From positions 1 to 18,696 of the forward strand of contig CAKOKF010000015.1 in assembly GCA_934090775.1 (NCBI GenBank): a DNA stretch of 18,696 nucleotides, read 5' to 3'. Position numbers and translations under genes: made by a program. The notes under the pieces were generated by a model. It did not search any database, was not told the origin of the DNA, and worked only from the letters and a program-made list of their open reading frames with translations. This stretch comes from an uncultured Bacilli bacterium. Its GTDB lineage: Bacteria > Bacillota_I > Bacilli_A > RF39 > UBA660. Position 1 is the first letter of the stretch. Every line of letters starts with the position of its first letter. This document shows, piece by piece, positions 1 through 7,620 of the stretch.

Positions 1-392
1 TTAACTTTAGTACCAATAGCTAAATCTTTAGGAGTTTCTACTCTACTCATACCCATATCAGCTAATATGCGATCAATTTCTTGTGGTAATAATGGAGTTG
101 GCTTTGCACCTTTACCACTCGAGCCAATGAAACCTGTAACACCTGGAGTATTTCTAACAATATACCAAGATTCATCAGACATTTTCATCTCAACTAAAAT
201 ATAACCTGGAAACATCTTTTTTTGTTTTTCTTTTTTAACACCATTTTTGACTTCTACTTCAGTAGTTTCAGGGATTACAATTCTAAAGATATTATCTTGT
301 AAACCCATTGATTCAATTTTAGATTCTAATTTTTCTTTAACTTTATATTCGTGTCCACTATATGTGTTAACAACATACCATTCTTTTTCCAT
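1..392 (-). CDS. nusG: Transcription termination/antitermination factor NusG (partial, C-terminus off window)
   Basis: NusG binds the RNA polymerase clamp, affects pausing and elongation, and can link polymerase to the leading ribosome or Rho. The visible 130 codons start MEKEWYVVNTYSGHE and contain the NGN-domain hallmarks: KVKEKLESKI, then MFPGYILVEM, and WYIVRNTPGVTGFIGS. Reading stops at the window edge at DLAIGTKV, just where the linker leads into the KOW domain, so KOW is missing only because the window ends. The ATG at 390-392 shares one base with the secE stop (TAATG), so translation is probably coupled to secE. The secE-nusG order is the universal bacterial one. The identification is very secure. 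Confidence 0.97.
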   Translation of the reverse strand, partial: MEKEWYVVNTYSGHEYKVKEKLESKIESMGLQDNIFRIVIPETTEVEVKNGVKKEKQKKMFPGYILVEMKMSDESWYIVRNTPGVTGFIGSSGKGAKPTPLLPQEIDRILADMGMSRVETPKDLAIGTKV

Positions 393-595
393 TAAACTAA
401 TGCCCCCTTAATTAATGATAATATTAAATTTAAGATTGAAAAGAAACCAGCAAGAATTAAACAAAAGATGATTGTTGCAAAGGTATACTTAAGTATATCT
501 TTAAATTTAGGCCAGCTTACTTTCTTTAGTTCAGCTTTTACACCACTAAAATATGATTCTTTATTATTTTTTTTGTTTGTATCTTTTTTTGCCAT
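392..595 (-). CDS. secE: Preprotein translocase subunit SecE
   Basis: SecE is the small essential subunit that clamps the SecY channel in the SecYEG translocon of the cytoplasmic membrane. The 67-residue product is the short single-span Gram-positive form: a lysine/asparagine-rich cytosolic N-terminus, the conserved amphipathic segment ELKKVSWPK around residues 22-30, and one hydrophobic span from about residue 38 to 63. The ATG at 593-595 follows a good AGAGGTG ribosome binding site at 602-608. A promoter-like sequence lies at 655-683. rpmG (ribosomal protein L33), which sits just before secE in Bacillus, is absent from the 199-base gap upstream. Length, motif and position before nusG make the call secure. 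Confidence 0.97.
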   Translation of the reverse strand: MAKKDTNKKNNKESYFSGVKAELKKVSWPKFKDILKYTFATIIFCLILAGFFSILNLILSLIKGALV

Positions 596-654
596 TTATA
601 GCACCTCTTATTTTTATAAAATAAAAACGCATATCTCTTGCGCATCACAACTAA

Positions 655-683
655 AATATACTATAAGTACTAGGAAAATGCAA
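655..683 (-). promoter_or_regulatory. Probable promoter for secE-nusG
   Basis: On the minus strand there is a TTGCAT -35 element (678-683), a 17-base spacer and a TATATT -10 element (655-660). The -10 matches consensus at five of six bases; the -35 matches only at TTG. The expected transcript start lies about 50 bases before the secE ATG. No clear terminator was seen after sigH, so read-through from sigH is also possible. Confidence 0.5.
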
Positions 684-794
684 GTGTTTTTATAAATCTT
701 TTTTAATTTTCCTCTAGAATTTTTAATTAATTATAATTCTTATCTTTGGGTTATTTTTAGGAGATAATTTACAAGATATATACGAGTAATTATT

Positions 795-1430
795 TCATTG
801 ATCATTTGATTGCATTACTTCTATGACATCTTTTATTTTTCTTTTTATTCTTTGAACGGTATTATCAATTTTTTTAGGAGATTCTTTTAAAATAGCCGCT
901 ATTTGTTTATAGTCGTACTCTAAAATCATTAAATCAAAAACTTTAGTTTCAAAAGGAGATAATTTGGCTTCACAAGAATTAATAGTAGCTTCTAAATTTT
1001 CTTTAGTTGCTATATTTATTAGTGGATTATATTTATTATCATCACTAATTATATCAATTAATGTACTATCATAATTTTCATAGTCGTAATCAATAGATAA
1101 AATATCTTTGTTGAATTTAGATTTGGTTGATGTAGCAGCCCTTAAAAGATTTGATAATCTTCTTTTTACGCATAAAGTTATAAAAGTTGCTAATTGTGTT
1201 TCCTTGGAATCATTATATTTATCTAAGGCATCAGCAAAGCCTAACATTGCTTCCTGATAAACATCTTTATATTCTACGCCCGATTTAATTATTGTCTTCG
1301 CATATTTTCGCATCGCTTGTTCAATAATATAATAGTACTTTTTATATAATATGTCTTTTGCGTCTTCATTTTCCTCATTTACCATAAAAAGTAATTCTGA
1401 ATCATTTGTTTCTTTATATACTTTTCCCAT
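795..1430 (-). CDS. sigH: Sigma-70 family RNA polymerase sigma factor, SigH-like
   Basis: An alternative sigma factor that directs core RNA polymerase to a specific promoter set. In Bacillus the gene at this position (sigma-30, SigH) drives transition-phase, competence and early sporulation genes. The 211-residue product has region 2 at about residues 20-95 (YKDVYQEAMLGFADALDKYN, then ATFITLCVKRRLSNLLRAA) and region 4 at about 150-205 (LSPFETKVFDLMI, then YKQIAAIL and DNTVQRIKRKIK, a helix-turn-helix). Length fits SigH. The ATG at 1428-1430 overlaps the rlmB stop by one base (TAATG), with no strong Shine-Dalgarno of its own, so translation is probably coupled. The stop is TGA. The family is certain; the SigH name rests on synteny. 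The regulon here is unknown, and sporulation should not be assumed. Confidence 0.85.
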   Translation of the reverse strand: MGKVYKETNDSELLFMVNEENEDAKDILYKKYYYIIEQAMRKYAKTIIKSGVEYKDVYQEAMLGFADALDKYNDSKETQLATFITLCVKRRLSNLLRAATSTKSKFNKDILSIDYDYENYDSTLIDIISDDNKYNPLINIATKENLEATINSCEAKLSPFETKVFDLMILEYDYKQIAAILKESPKKIDNTVQRIKRKIKDVIEVMQSNDQ

Positions 1431-2113
1431 TAACGAAATGCAATGTCATATATAAGGATAGCCGCTGCTACAGAAGCATTAAGACTATTGACATGTCCTT
1501 TCATAGGTAAAGAAACGATTTCATCGCAGTTCTCACGAACTAAGCGTGATAACCCAAAACCTTCACTTCCAACCACTAAAACTACTTTATCACTGTAATC
1601 ACAAGTTTTACTAGAGATGCCATCCGCTTCGGCTCCGTAAACAAAGAAGCCATGATTTTTGAAGTCATTAATTGTTTTTACCAAATTATTAACACGAGCA
1701 ATATTAACGTATTCTAATGCGCCGGTGGAAGTTTTCATAACAGTTTCATTAACGTCAACGCTACGATCTTTAGGGATAATGATAGATTTTACACCAGCGG
1801 CCTCACATGTACGAATAATAGCTCCAAAATTATGAGGATCTTCTAAATGATCTAATATAATTACTAGTTTTTCATCATACATTGATTTGTAATCAGTATA
1901 ATAAAAATCATCAACTATAGCTAAAATTCCTTGATGATTGCCTTTCACCATTTTATCCATAGTATCACGCGAAACTGATTCAAATTGAATTTTATTTTCA
2001 CGAATACTTTCCATTATTCGTTCATCTTTCATATTACTAGTCATATAAAGTTTTTTAATTTTTTGGGGATTAGATAATACTTCATTTAAAACATTTTTAC
2101 CATATACTTTCAT
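1430..2113 (-). CDS. rlmB: 23S rRNA (guanosine-2'-O-)-methyltransferase RlmB / TrmH-family SPOUT methyltransferase
   Basis: A SpoU/TrmH (SPOUT-fold) RNA 2'-O-ribose methyltransferase; E. coli RlmB modifies G2251 of 23S rRNA. The 227-residue product has an N-terminal substrate-binding domain (residues 1 to about 70, starting MKVYGKNVLNEVL) and the catalytic domain with the three SpoU motifs: motif 1 LDHLEDPHNFGAIIRTCEAAG, motif 2 VVLVVGSEGFGLSRLVRENCD, motif 3 VSLPMKGHVNSLNASVAAAI. These form the trefoil knot and SAM pocket. The start overlaps mrnC by 17 bases and is preceded by a strong ribosome binding site inside mrnC. mrnC-rlmB is a conserved Bacillota pair. The exact target nucleotide is inferred from the family. 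Confidence 0.93.
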   Translation of the reverse strand: MKVYGKNVLNEVLSNPQKIKKLYMTSNMKDERIMESIRENKIQFESVSRDTMDKMVKGNHQGILAIVDDFYYTDYKSMYDEKLVIILDHLEDPHNFGAIIRTCEAAGVKSIIIPKDRSVDVNETVMKTSTGALEYVNIARVNNLVKTINDFKNHGFFVYGAEADGISSKTCDYSDKVVLVVGSEGFGLSRLVRENCDEIVSLPMKGHVNSLNASVAAAILIYDIAFR

Positions 2114-2468
2114 TTTTTATAACCTCCTTCATGATTTTTTCAATTCTTTCTATATTATTTTGATAATATAAATAGCCAATTAAACATTCAAAACCAGTAG
2201 CGATTCGATATGTTACGATGTCAGTATGTTTAGCCTTACCACCATGAGCATTACGGCCCCATTTAATAATTTCTTCTTCAGCTTGAGTTAAGAAATTTTG
2301 ACTATTAAGAGCTTCATAAATTTTTCTTTGACTTTTAGCACTAACAAAGTTTAAGCTACGACGTTGAATTTCTTTTAATTTACACATGTTTTCTTCGACT
2401 AAGAATTTACGAATATAAAATTCATAAATACAATCACCAATATAGGCATATACTAAAGGGCTTTTCAT
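2097..2468 (-). CDS. mrnC: Mini-ribonuclease III
   Basis: Mini-III is an RNase III catalytic domain without the double-stranded RNA binding domain; in Bacillus subtilis it matures the ends of 23S rRNA. The 123-residue product has YAYIGDCIYEFYIRKFL near the N-terminus (the GD aspartate is a metal ligand), SAKSQRKIYEAL, the GRNAHG motif, and ATGFECLIGYLYY near the C-terminus, whose glutamate completes the active site. It is a little shorter than the B. subtilis protein, mainly at the N-terminus. The ATG at 2466-2468 is forced: two in-frame TGA codons lie 4-9 bases upstream. The Shine-Dalgarno is weak. cysS, the usual upstream neighbour, is not seen. Confidence 0.92.
   Translation of the reverse strand: MKSPLVYAYIGDCIYEFYIRKFLVEENMCKLKEIQRRSLNFVSAKSQRKIYEALNSQNFLTQAEEEIIKWGRNAHGGKAKHTDIVTYRIATGFECLIGYLYYQNNIERIEKIMKEVIKNESIW
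2121..2129 (-). promoter_or_regulatory. Strong ribosome binding site for rlmB inside mrnC
   Basis: AAGGAGGTT on the minus strand, seven bases before the rlmB ATG and within the last codons of mrnC. It fixes the rlmB start despite the 17-base overlap and lets rlmB be initiated independently. Confidence 0.85.
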
Positions 2469-2516
2469 AATTCATCACGCTTCAAATATTAACACACTTT
2501 ATTTAAAAAGTAAAAT

Positions 2517-2579
2517 AAAAAAAGCTCTTTTTAAAAGTAAATTTGATTTCATAGTGCTTACTTTTAGAGTATGCTTTTT
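2517..2579 (-). terminator. Terminator-like hairpin between trxB and mrnC
   Basis: Nested inverted repeats: AAAAAGC/GCTTTTT as the outer arm (2519-2525 with 2573-2579) and AAAAGTAA/TTACTTTT as the inner arm (2533-2540 with 2558-2565), around a 17-base loop. On the minus strand it ends GCTTTTTTT, as expected for a terminator after trxB; the plus strand also has a T-run. The internal mismatches and large loop make it weaker than the other terminators in this window. Confidence 0.45.
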
Positions 2580-2636
2580 CTTTATTATTTTGTAAATATT
2601 ATTTATCTTAAAATTATTAGATAAAAACTTTTTTTG

Positions 2637-2668
2637 CTGTGGATAACTCTCTTTTTTACTGTGGATAA
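2637..2668 (-). promoter_or_regulatory. Two perfect DnaA boxes in direct repeat
   Basis: TTATCCACAG occurs twice on the minus strand, at 2637-2646 and 2659-2668, with start-to-start spacing of 22 bp (about two helical turns). TTATCCACA is the consensus DnaA box. The pair lies in the 263-base gap between trxB and mrnC, beside AT-rich sequence at 2670-2731. A third copy lies inside the radical SAM gene (7946-7954). There is no dnaA, dnaN or larger box cluster here, so this looks like an accessory DnaA site rather than an origin. Confidence 0.55.
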
Positions 2669-2731
2669 ATACAAACATGCATAATTTATTATAAAGATTT
2701 CAATATATATAGGGTATAAGTATATTTGATT

Positions 2732-3634
2732 TTATTTTTCATTTAAAGAAGCAGCAACATTTAAAGCAGCAATGGCGCCACTCGCCATAGCAGTAATTAT
2801 TTGATAATATTTGTTTTTAATATTATCGCCAACCGCATATAAACCCGAAATACTCGTTTCATATTGAGAATTAACCATAATGTATCCTTCATGATCAAAA
2901 ATATCAAAATTTTGAAGATAAGTAATGTTTGGCTCATATCCTATGTAAATAAATAAGCCTGAAACTTCTAGCTTCTTTTCAACATTATTATTATTTATAG
3001 TCAAACTTTGTAAATATTCTTCACCGTTTAATGAAGAAATAGTGGTGTTATATATAATTTCAATATTTTTTTTAGCTTCTAACTTTTCTAACAAATTTTT
3101 TTCAACTTTTAATTTGTCTTTTCTAATTATCATATAAATTTTATGAGCAAAATTTGCTAAATATAACGTTTCTTGAACAGCAGATCTTCCAGAACCAACA
3201 ACAGCGATAGTCTTGTTTTTAAAGAAAGCCCCATCACATACAGCACAATAGCTTATACCACGTCCTAAAAATTTTTCTTCATTTGTAAGACCTAATTTCC
3301 TAGCTTTACGCCCACTAGCTATAATTACTTTTTTGGCTTGATAAGTGTTCTTTTTCGTTGTAATTTTAAAAAAAGTTTGATCTTTTTGCACTTCTAAAAC
3401 AGCTTCAAGTTTATATTCAATATCTAATGAGGTTAAATGTTCATATAGTTTATAGGAAAGATCAGCACCACTAATATTAGAAAAACCAGGGTAATTATCG
3501 ATTTTATCAATATAATTTATAATACCACCTGGCATTCCTTTTTCAAGGCATAACACTTTTAGATTACTTCTTTTAGCATAAATTGCAGCGCTTATTCCCG
3601 CCGCCCCTAAGCCTATTATTATTAAATCATACAT
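2732..3634 (-). CDS. trxB: Thioredoxin-disulfide reductase
   Basis: A cytoplasmic flavoprotein that passes electrons from NADPH through FAD and a redox disulfide to thioredoxin. The 300-residue product has the N-terminal FAD-binding GLGAAGISAA (residues 8-17), the active-site CAVCDG (Cys130 and Cys133), the second nucleotide-binding motif VVGSGRSAVQE, and the C-terminal FAD motif GLYAVGDN followed by QIITAMASGAIAAL. Length and domain order fit low-molecular-weight thioredoxin reductase. The segment normally HRR...R that binds the NADPH 2'-phosphate reads IRKDKLK, conservative enough that NADPH use is still likely. The ATG follows AAGGAGA. The gene starts 40 bases after lgt and is probably cotranscribed with it. 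Confidence 0.93.
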   Translation of the reverse strand: MYDLIIIGLGAAGISAAIYAKRSNLKVLCLEKGMPGGIINYIDKIDNYPGFSNISGADLSYKLYEHLTSLDIEYKLEAVLEVQKDQTFFKITTKKNTYQAKKVIIASGRKARKLGLTNEEKFLGRGISYCAVCDGAFFKNKTIAVVGSGRSAVQETLYLANFAHKIYMIIRKDKLKVEKNLLEKLEAKKNIEIIYNTTISSLNGEEYLQSLTINNNNVEKKLEVSGLFIYIGYEPNITYLQNFDIFDHEGYIMVNSQYETSISGLYAVGDNIKNKYYQIITAMASGAIAALNVAASLNEK

Positions 3635-3674
3635 TTTAAATTCTCCTTATTATTTTATCGTTATTTGCTATCAC

Positions 3675-4487
3675 TTAGAAATGAATACTTTTAGTTTCTT
3701 CATTATTGTATAAATCCTCATAACGTTGTTTACGGCTAATAATCATGATGGCTAATAAACCAACTATAAACATAATTATCGATACAATTTGAGCTACTTT
3801 GAACCCGCCAAGCATAAGTGAATCAGTGCGAAGGCCTTCAATAAAAAAGCGACCAAGACCATACCACATTAAGTAAGTTGCGGTTAATGTACCAATTTTA
3901 GTTTTCTTAGAGCGACGAATAATAAGCATAATAATGAAACCTAAAAGACACCATAGTGATTCATAAAAAAATGTTGGTTCATAATATACGCCATTGATGT
4001 ACATACCATTAATAATAAAATCAGGAATATGCTTATTTTGAAGTGCTAATAGTGTAGTTGCTCGACCGTGAGCCTCGCCATTAAAAAAGTTACCCCAACG
4101 GCCAATAGCTTGAGCTAAAAGCAAAGATGGACAAACAAAATCTAAAACTCTTATTAAAGAAACGTTATATTTTTTACAGTATACATACATTGTAATTAAA
4201 CCAACAATTAACCCACCATGAATTGCAAGACCGCCTTCCCAAATATAAAGGATCGATATTGGATTAGAAGCATAAGCTGACCAATTAAAAGCCACATAAT
4301 ATAATCTTGCACCTATAATTCCAAATATTAAGGCATAGAAAAACATGTTAAAAAGAAAGTCTGTATTAAAACGAAAACGTTTAGCTTCTTTTTCGGCAAT
4401 AACATATCCTAAAATTACACCCGTTAAAATTAAGACTGAGTACCATCTAACTTCAAAATTTCCAATAGTAAATAAAACTGGATTCAT
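3675..4487 (-). CDS. lgt: Prolipoprotein diacylglyceryl transferase
   Basis: Lgt is an integral membrane enzyme that moves diacylglyceryl from phosphatidylglycerol to the lipobox cysteine of prolipoproteins, the first step of lipoprotein maturation. About seven hydrophobic spans are visible. Family motifs are IWEGGLAIHGGLIVGL, the signature GRWGNFFNGEAHG (with the key arginine) and PTFFYESLWCLLGF. The reading frame is open to a GTG at 4506-4508, but the start chosen is the ATG at 4485-4487 (MNPVLFTIGNFEVRWYS). It has an AAGAGGT site at the right distance, and the promoter at 4512-4520 would start transcription at or after the GTG. An lgt-trxB link is common in Bacillota, though hprK is not seen here. 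Confidence 0.95.
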   Translation of the reverse strand: MNPVLFTIGNFEVRWYSVLILTGVILGYVIAEKEAKRFRFNTDFLFNMFFYALIFGIIGARLYYVAFNWSAYASNPISILYIWEGGLAIHGGLIVGLITMYVYCKKYNVSLIRVLDFVCPSLLLAQAIGRWGNFFNGEAHGRATTLLALQNKHIPDFIINGMYINGVYYEPTFFYESLWCLLGFIIMLIIRRSKKTKIGTLTATYLMWYGLGRFFIEGLRTDSLMLGGFKVAQIVSIIMFIVGLLAIMIISRKQRYEDLYNNEETKSIHF

Positions 4488-4492
4488 AATTA

Positions 4493-4499
4493 ACCTCTT
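4493..4499 (-). promoter_or_regulatory. Ribosome binding site fixing the lgt start
   Basis: AAGAGGT on the minus strand, five bases before the ATG at 4487. It supports the internal ATG over the upstream in-frame GTG at 4508. Confidence 0.75.
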
Positions 4500-4511
4500 T
4501 TCTTCCACCTG

Positions 4512-4520
4512 ATTATATCA
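4512..4520 (-). promoter_or_regulatory. Extended -10 promoter of lgt-trxB
   Basis: TGATATAAT on the minus strand: a perfect TATAAT (4512-4517) preceded by the extended-10 TG. No good -35 is present at 17 bases, which fits an extended -10 promoter. The predicted transcript start is near 4505, about 18 bases before the lgt ATG. Confidence 0.65.
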
Positions 4521-4638
4521 AAAACAAATAAGTTTTACTAGCTAAGTTTAAGCCGTTAAATCATATAATTGTAATTTATAAATATCATTTATTAATTTTA
4601 TTATTTTCTAAATTTTTTTTAAATTTACATATTTTAGT

Positions 4639-4678
4639 AAAAAAGATACTAACTAACGAGAAATGTTATTTAATATCT
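4639..4678 (-). terminator. Rho-independent terminator of uvrA
   Basis: On the minus strand a 14-position stem (arms 4665-4678 and 4644-4657, with one mismatch and one G-U pair) closes a seven-base loop and runs into six T residues (4639-4644). It lies about 40 bases after the uvrA stop. The rest of the 4488-4718 gap is AT-rich, with only the lgt promoter recognised. Confidence 0.75.
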
Positions 4679-4718
4679 ATTTTTATTTATAACTTAATAT
4701 AATTTTTATTTATACTTT

Positions 4719-7550
4719 TTAAACACGATATTTGTCAATTAAATATTTTTTTAAATACTGACCTGTGTAAGAGTTAGGATTTTTAGCTACCTCTTCAGGT
4801 GTACCTGTACAAACGATCTCACCACCACCTGCTCCACCTTCAGGTCCCAAGTCAATAATATAATCAGCAACTTTAATGACATCCAAATTATGTTCAATAA
4901 CAATAACAGTATCACCATTATCAACTATTCTTTGTAAAATAACTAATAATTTTTTAATATCATCAATGTGAAGGCCAGTTGTTGGTTCGTCTAAAATAAA
5001 TAAACTTTTGCCAGTAGGTTTCTTTTGTAATTCTTTAGCAAGTTTAACTCTTCCAGCTTCACCACCCGATAATGTTGGAGCACCTTGTCCTAATTCTACA
5101 TATGATAAACCAACATCCATCATAATATCTAATGTACTCTTTATCTTAGGTACGTTACTAAAGAATTCTTGAGCTTCTTCTACTCGCATTTTTAAAATAT
5201 CAGCAATATTCTTTCCTTTATATTTAATATTTAAAGTATCTTTATTATAACGAGTCCCATGACAAACTTCACAAGGAACATAGACATCAGGCAAAAAATG
5301 CATTTCTATCTTTTTAACACCATCACCGTAGCAAGCTTCGCAACGGCCGCCCTTAACGTTAAATGAGAAACGTCCTTTATCAAAGCCACGGATTTTAGCT
5401 TCTTTTGTTTGGGCAAGTAAGTCCCTTATATCATCAAATAAACCAACGTAAGTAGCAGGATTACTTCTTGGAGTACGACCAATTGGGTCCTGTGAAATTT
5501 GAACAACTTTATCAATTTCGTCAATACCTTTAATTTTTTTGCATTTTCCTGGAAAGACCTTTGATTTTGGATAAATATTTTTAAATACTGATTTATAGAG
5601 AATTTCATTAACTAAAGAACTTTTGCCAGAACCTGACACACCAGTTACACAAACAAATTTACCTAAAGGAATTTTAACATTTATATTTTTTAAGTTATGT
5701 TCAGTAGCGCCAATAATTTCCAAGAATTTACCATTACCTTTTCTTCTTTCTTTAGGAATTGGGATAAAGTATTCACCAGATAAATATTTACCTGTTAATG
5801 AATTTGGATTTTTCATAACTTCTTCTGGGGTACCAGCAGCCATGACGTTGCCACCTTCTTTACCAGCACGAGGGCCGATATCAACTAAATAATCACTTGC
5901 TAACATGGTATCACTGTCATGTTCAACTACAATTAAAGTATTTCCAAGGTTAACCATTTCTTTTAAAGAACGAATTAATTTATCATTATCTCGTTGATGT
6001 AACCCTATGCTTGGTTCATCTAGAACATATAAAACGCCACTTAAGCGACTACCAATTTGAGTTGCAAGACGAATTCTTTGAAGTTCACCGCCAGATAAGC
6101 TACCAGCCATTCTATCTAAAGTCAAATAATCTAAACCAACATTTTTTAAAAATTCTAAACGATTAATAATTTCTTTGACAATTAATTTACTTATTTCTTG
6201 TTGTTCCTTCGTTAATTTAAGATTTCTAATAAATTCTAATAAGTTGCCAATACTCATTTGAGTCATTTCATAAATATTTTTCTTGTTAATGAAAACATTT
6301 AAAATACCTTCTTTTAAACGAGCACCATGACAAACAGGACAAGTTAGCTCCATCATATAATTATCTAGCCATTCTCTTATCCAACTAGAAGATGTTTCAA
6401 TATAACGACGTTCTAAATTTGTAATAATGCCTTCATAGTAATCAGTTGTAAATCTTTTATTACCATTCTTAGCAGTGTATTCAAATTGTAACGGTTCATC
6501 ACTACCATAAAGAAGAATTTTCTTTTCTTTTTTTGTCAAGTCTTTATAAGGCTTATTCATATCAATATGATAATAATCACAAGCAGTCTTTACATTAGTA
6601 TAGAAAATATTAGTATCATCTTTTAAAGTTTGAATAGCCCCTTCATTTATAGAAAGAGTTTTATCTGGTATAAGTAAATCTTCACTTATAGCTGTTTTAA
6701 AGCCTAAACCTTTACATTCAGGGCAGGCTCCAAAAGGAGCATTAAAGGAAAACATATTTGGTTCTAAATCCGGCAAGGAATAATTACATTCAATACATGC
6801 AAATTTTTCGCTCCATAAAATCTCTTCACCATCAATGACATGAATTAAAACCATACCATCAGCAAGTTTTGTTGAAGTTTCTATGGCTTCAAAGACGCGA
6901 GAACGCTCGGTTGGACTCAAAACAATTCTATCAACAATAGCCTCAATACTATCTTTAACATTTTTTTCTAAAGTAATTTCTTCATCCAAGCCATAAACAG
7001 TACCATTAACTCTTACTCGAGAATAACCATCTTTTCTTAAGTCATCTAAAATATCTTTATGAGTACCTTTTTCATTACGAACAATAGGAGCCATAATTTC
7101 TAATTTGGTTCCTTCGGGCATGTTCATAACTTTGTTGGTCATTTCTTCAATACTTTGATGGACGATAGGAATATGATGATTGGGACAATAAGGTGTACCA
7201 ATACGAGCATATAATAATTTTAAATAATCATAGATCTCAGTTACAGTACCAACTGTACTACGAGGATTGTTATTAGTAGTTTTTTGATCAATAGCAATAC
7301 TTGGACTTAGCCCTTCAATAGAATCAACATCAGGTTTTTCGCTACCTCCTAAAAACTGGCGAGCATAGCTTGATAAGCTTTCTACAAATCTTCGTTGGCC
7401 TTCAGCATAAATGGTATCGAACGCCAAGGAAGACTTACCTGAACCAGATACACCAGTCATAACAATTAATGAATTTTTGGGCAAGTCTAAGTCAATATTT
7501 TTTAAATTATTTTCTCTTGCTCCTCTTATTATTATTTTATCATTTTTCAT
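4719..7550 (-). CDS. uvrA: Excinuclease ABC subunit A
   Basis: UvrA is the ABC-family ATPase that scans DNA for bulky lesions with UvrB in nucleotide excision repair. Two tandem ATPase modules are clear. The first has Walker A GVSGSGKSSLAFDTIYAEG and signature LSGGELQRIRLATQIGSRLSG with LYVLDEPSIGLHQRD. The second has GVSGSGKSSLVNEILY, signature LSGGEAGRVKLAKEL and LFILDEPTTGLHIDD. Zinc-module cysteines appear as CIEC/CPEC, CPVC and CEAC/CEVC. The frame is open to 7667, but the start taken is the ATG at 7548-7550 (MKNDKIIIRGARENNLKNI), which has an AAGGGTG site and matches the usual UvrA N-terminus; the extension would run into the radical SAM gene. One oddity: the second signature has glycine where LSGGEAQR is usual. 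uvrB lies about 7.8 kb away on the same strand. Confidence 0.97.
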   Translation of the reverse strand: MKNDKIIIRGARENNLKNIDLDLPKNSLIVMTGVSGSGKSSLAFDTIYAEGQRRFVESLSSYARQFLGGSEKPDVDSIEGLSPSIAIDQKTTNNNPRSTVGTVTEIYDYLKLLYARIGTPYCPNHHIPIVHQSIEEMTNKVMNMPEGTKLEIMAPIVRNEKGTHKDILDDLRKDGYSRVRVNGTVYGLDEEITLEKNVKDSIEAIVDRIVLSPTERSRVFEAIETSTKLADGMVLIHVIDGEEILWSEKFACIECNYSLPDLEPNMFSFNAPFGACPECKGLGFKTAISEDLLIPDKTLSINEGAIQTLKDDTNIFYTNVKTACDYYHIDMNKPYKDLTKKEKKILLYGSDEPLQFEYTAKNGNKRFTTDYYEGIITNLERRYIETSSSWIREWLDNYMMELTCPVCHGARLKEGILNVFINKKNIYEMTQMSIGNLLEFIRNLKLTKEQQEISKLIVKEIINRLEFLKNVGLDYLTLDRMAGSLSGGELQRIRLATQIGSRLSGVLYVLDEPSIGLHQRDNDKLIRSLKEMVNLGNTLIVVEHDSDTMLASDYLVDIGPRAGKEGGNVMAAGTPEEVMKNPNSLTGKYLSGEYFIPIPKERRKGNGKFLEIIGATEHNLKNINVKIPLGKFVCVTGVSGSGKSSLVNEILYKSVFKNIYPKSKVFPGKCKKIKGIDEIDKVVQISQDPIGRTPRSNPATYVGLFDDIRDLLAQTKEAKIRGFDKGRFSFNVKGGRCEACYGDGVKKIEMHFLPDVYVPCEVCHGTRYNKDTLNIKYKGKNIADILKMRVEEAQEFFSNVPKIKSTLDIMMDVGLSYVELGQGAPTLSGGEAGRVKLAKELQKKPTGKSLFILDEPTTGLHIDDIKKLLVILQRIVDNGDTVIVIEHNLDVIKVADYIIDLGPEGGAGGGEIVCTGTPEEVAKNPNSYTGQYLKKYLIDKYRV

Positions 7551-7556
7551 AATTAT

Positions 7557-7563
7557 CACCCTT
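7557..7563 (-). promoter_or_regulatory. Ribosome binding site fixing the uvrA start
   Basis: AAGGGTG on the minus strand, six bases before the ATG at 7550. It selects this start over the open frame reaching 7667. Confidence 0.7.
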
Positions 7564-7573
7564 ACTTCTTTTG

Positions 7574-7601
7574 GCGGTAAAAACATCTCTATTTTTACCA
7601 C
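7574..7601 (-). promoter_or_regulatory. Hairpin in the uvrA leader
   Basis: A perfect 8-bp stem GGTAAAAA/TTTTTACC (7576-7583 with 7592-7599), extendable by two pairs counting a G-U, with an 8-base loop. It lies between the radical SAM stop and the uvrA ribosome binding site. On the minus strand it is followed by A-rich sequence, so it is not a terminator for the radical SAM gene. On the plus strand a T-rich run follows, but no plus-strand gene precedes it. Confidence 0.5.
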
Positions 7602-7620
7602 AGTTTTTATTTTATTTATC

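Noticed and set aside
468..695. A plus-strand 75-codon frame over secE and its promoter.
   Set aside because: It is antisense to a secure gene and its promoter, with no initiation signals.
795..797. Mycoplasma-type code with TGA as tryptophan, suggested by the very low GC.
   Set aside because: Reading the sigH TGA through adds an unnatural tail, all genes use TGG for Trp, and none has an internal TGA.
2469..2731. A chromosomal replication origin at the DnaA box pair.
   Set aside because: Only two boxes, no dnaA/dnaN/rpmH nearby, no visible DnaA-trio repeats; too little for an origin call.
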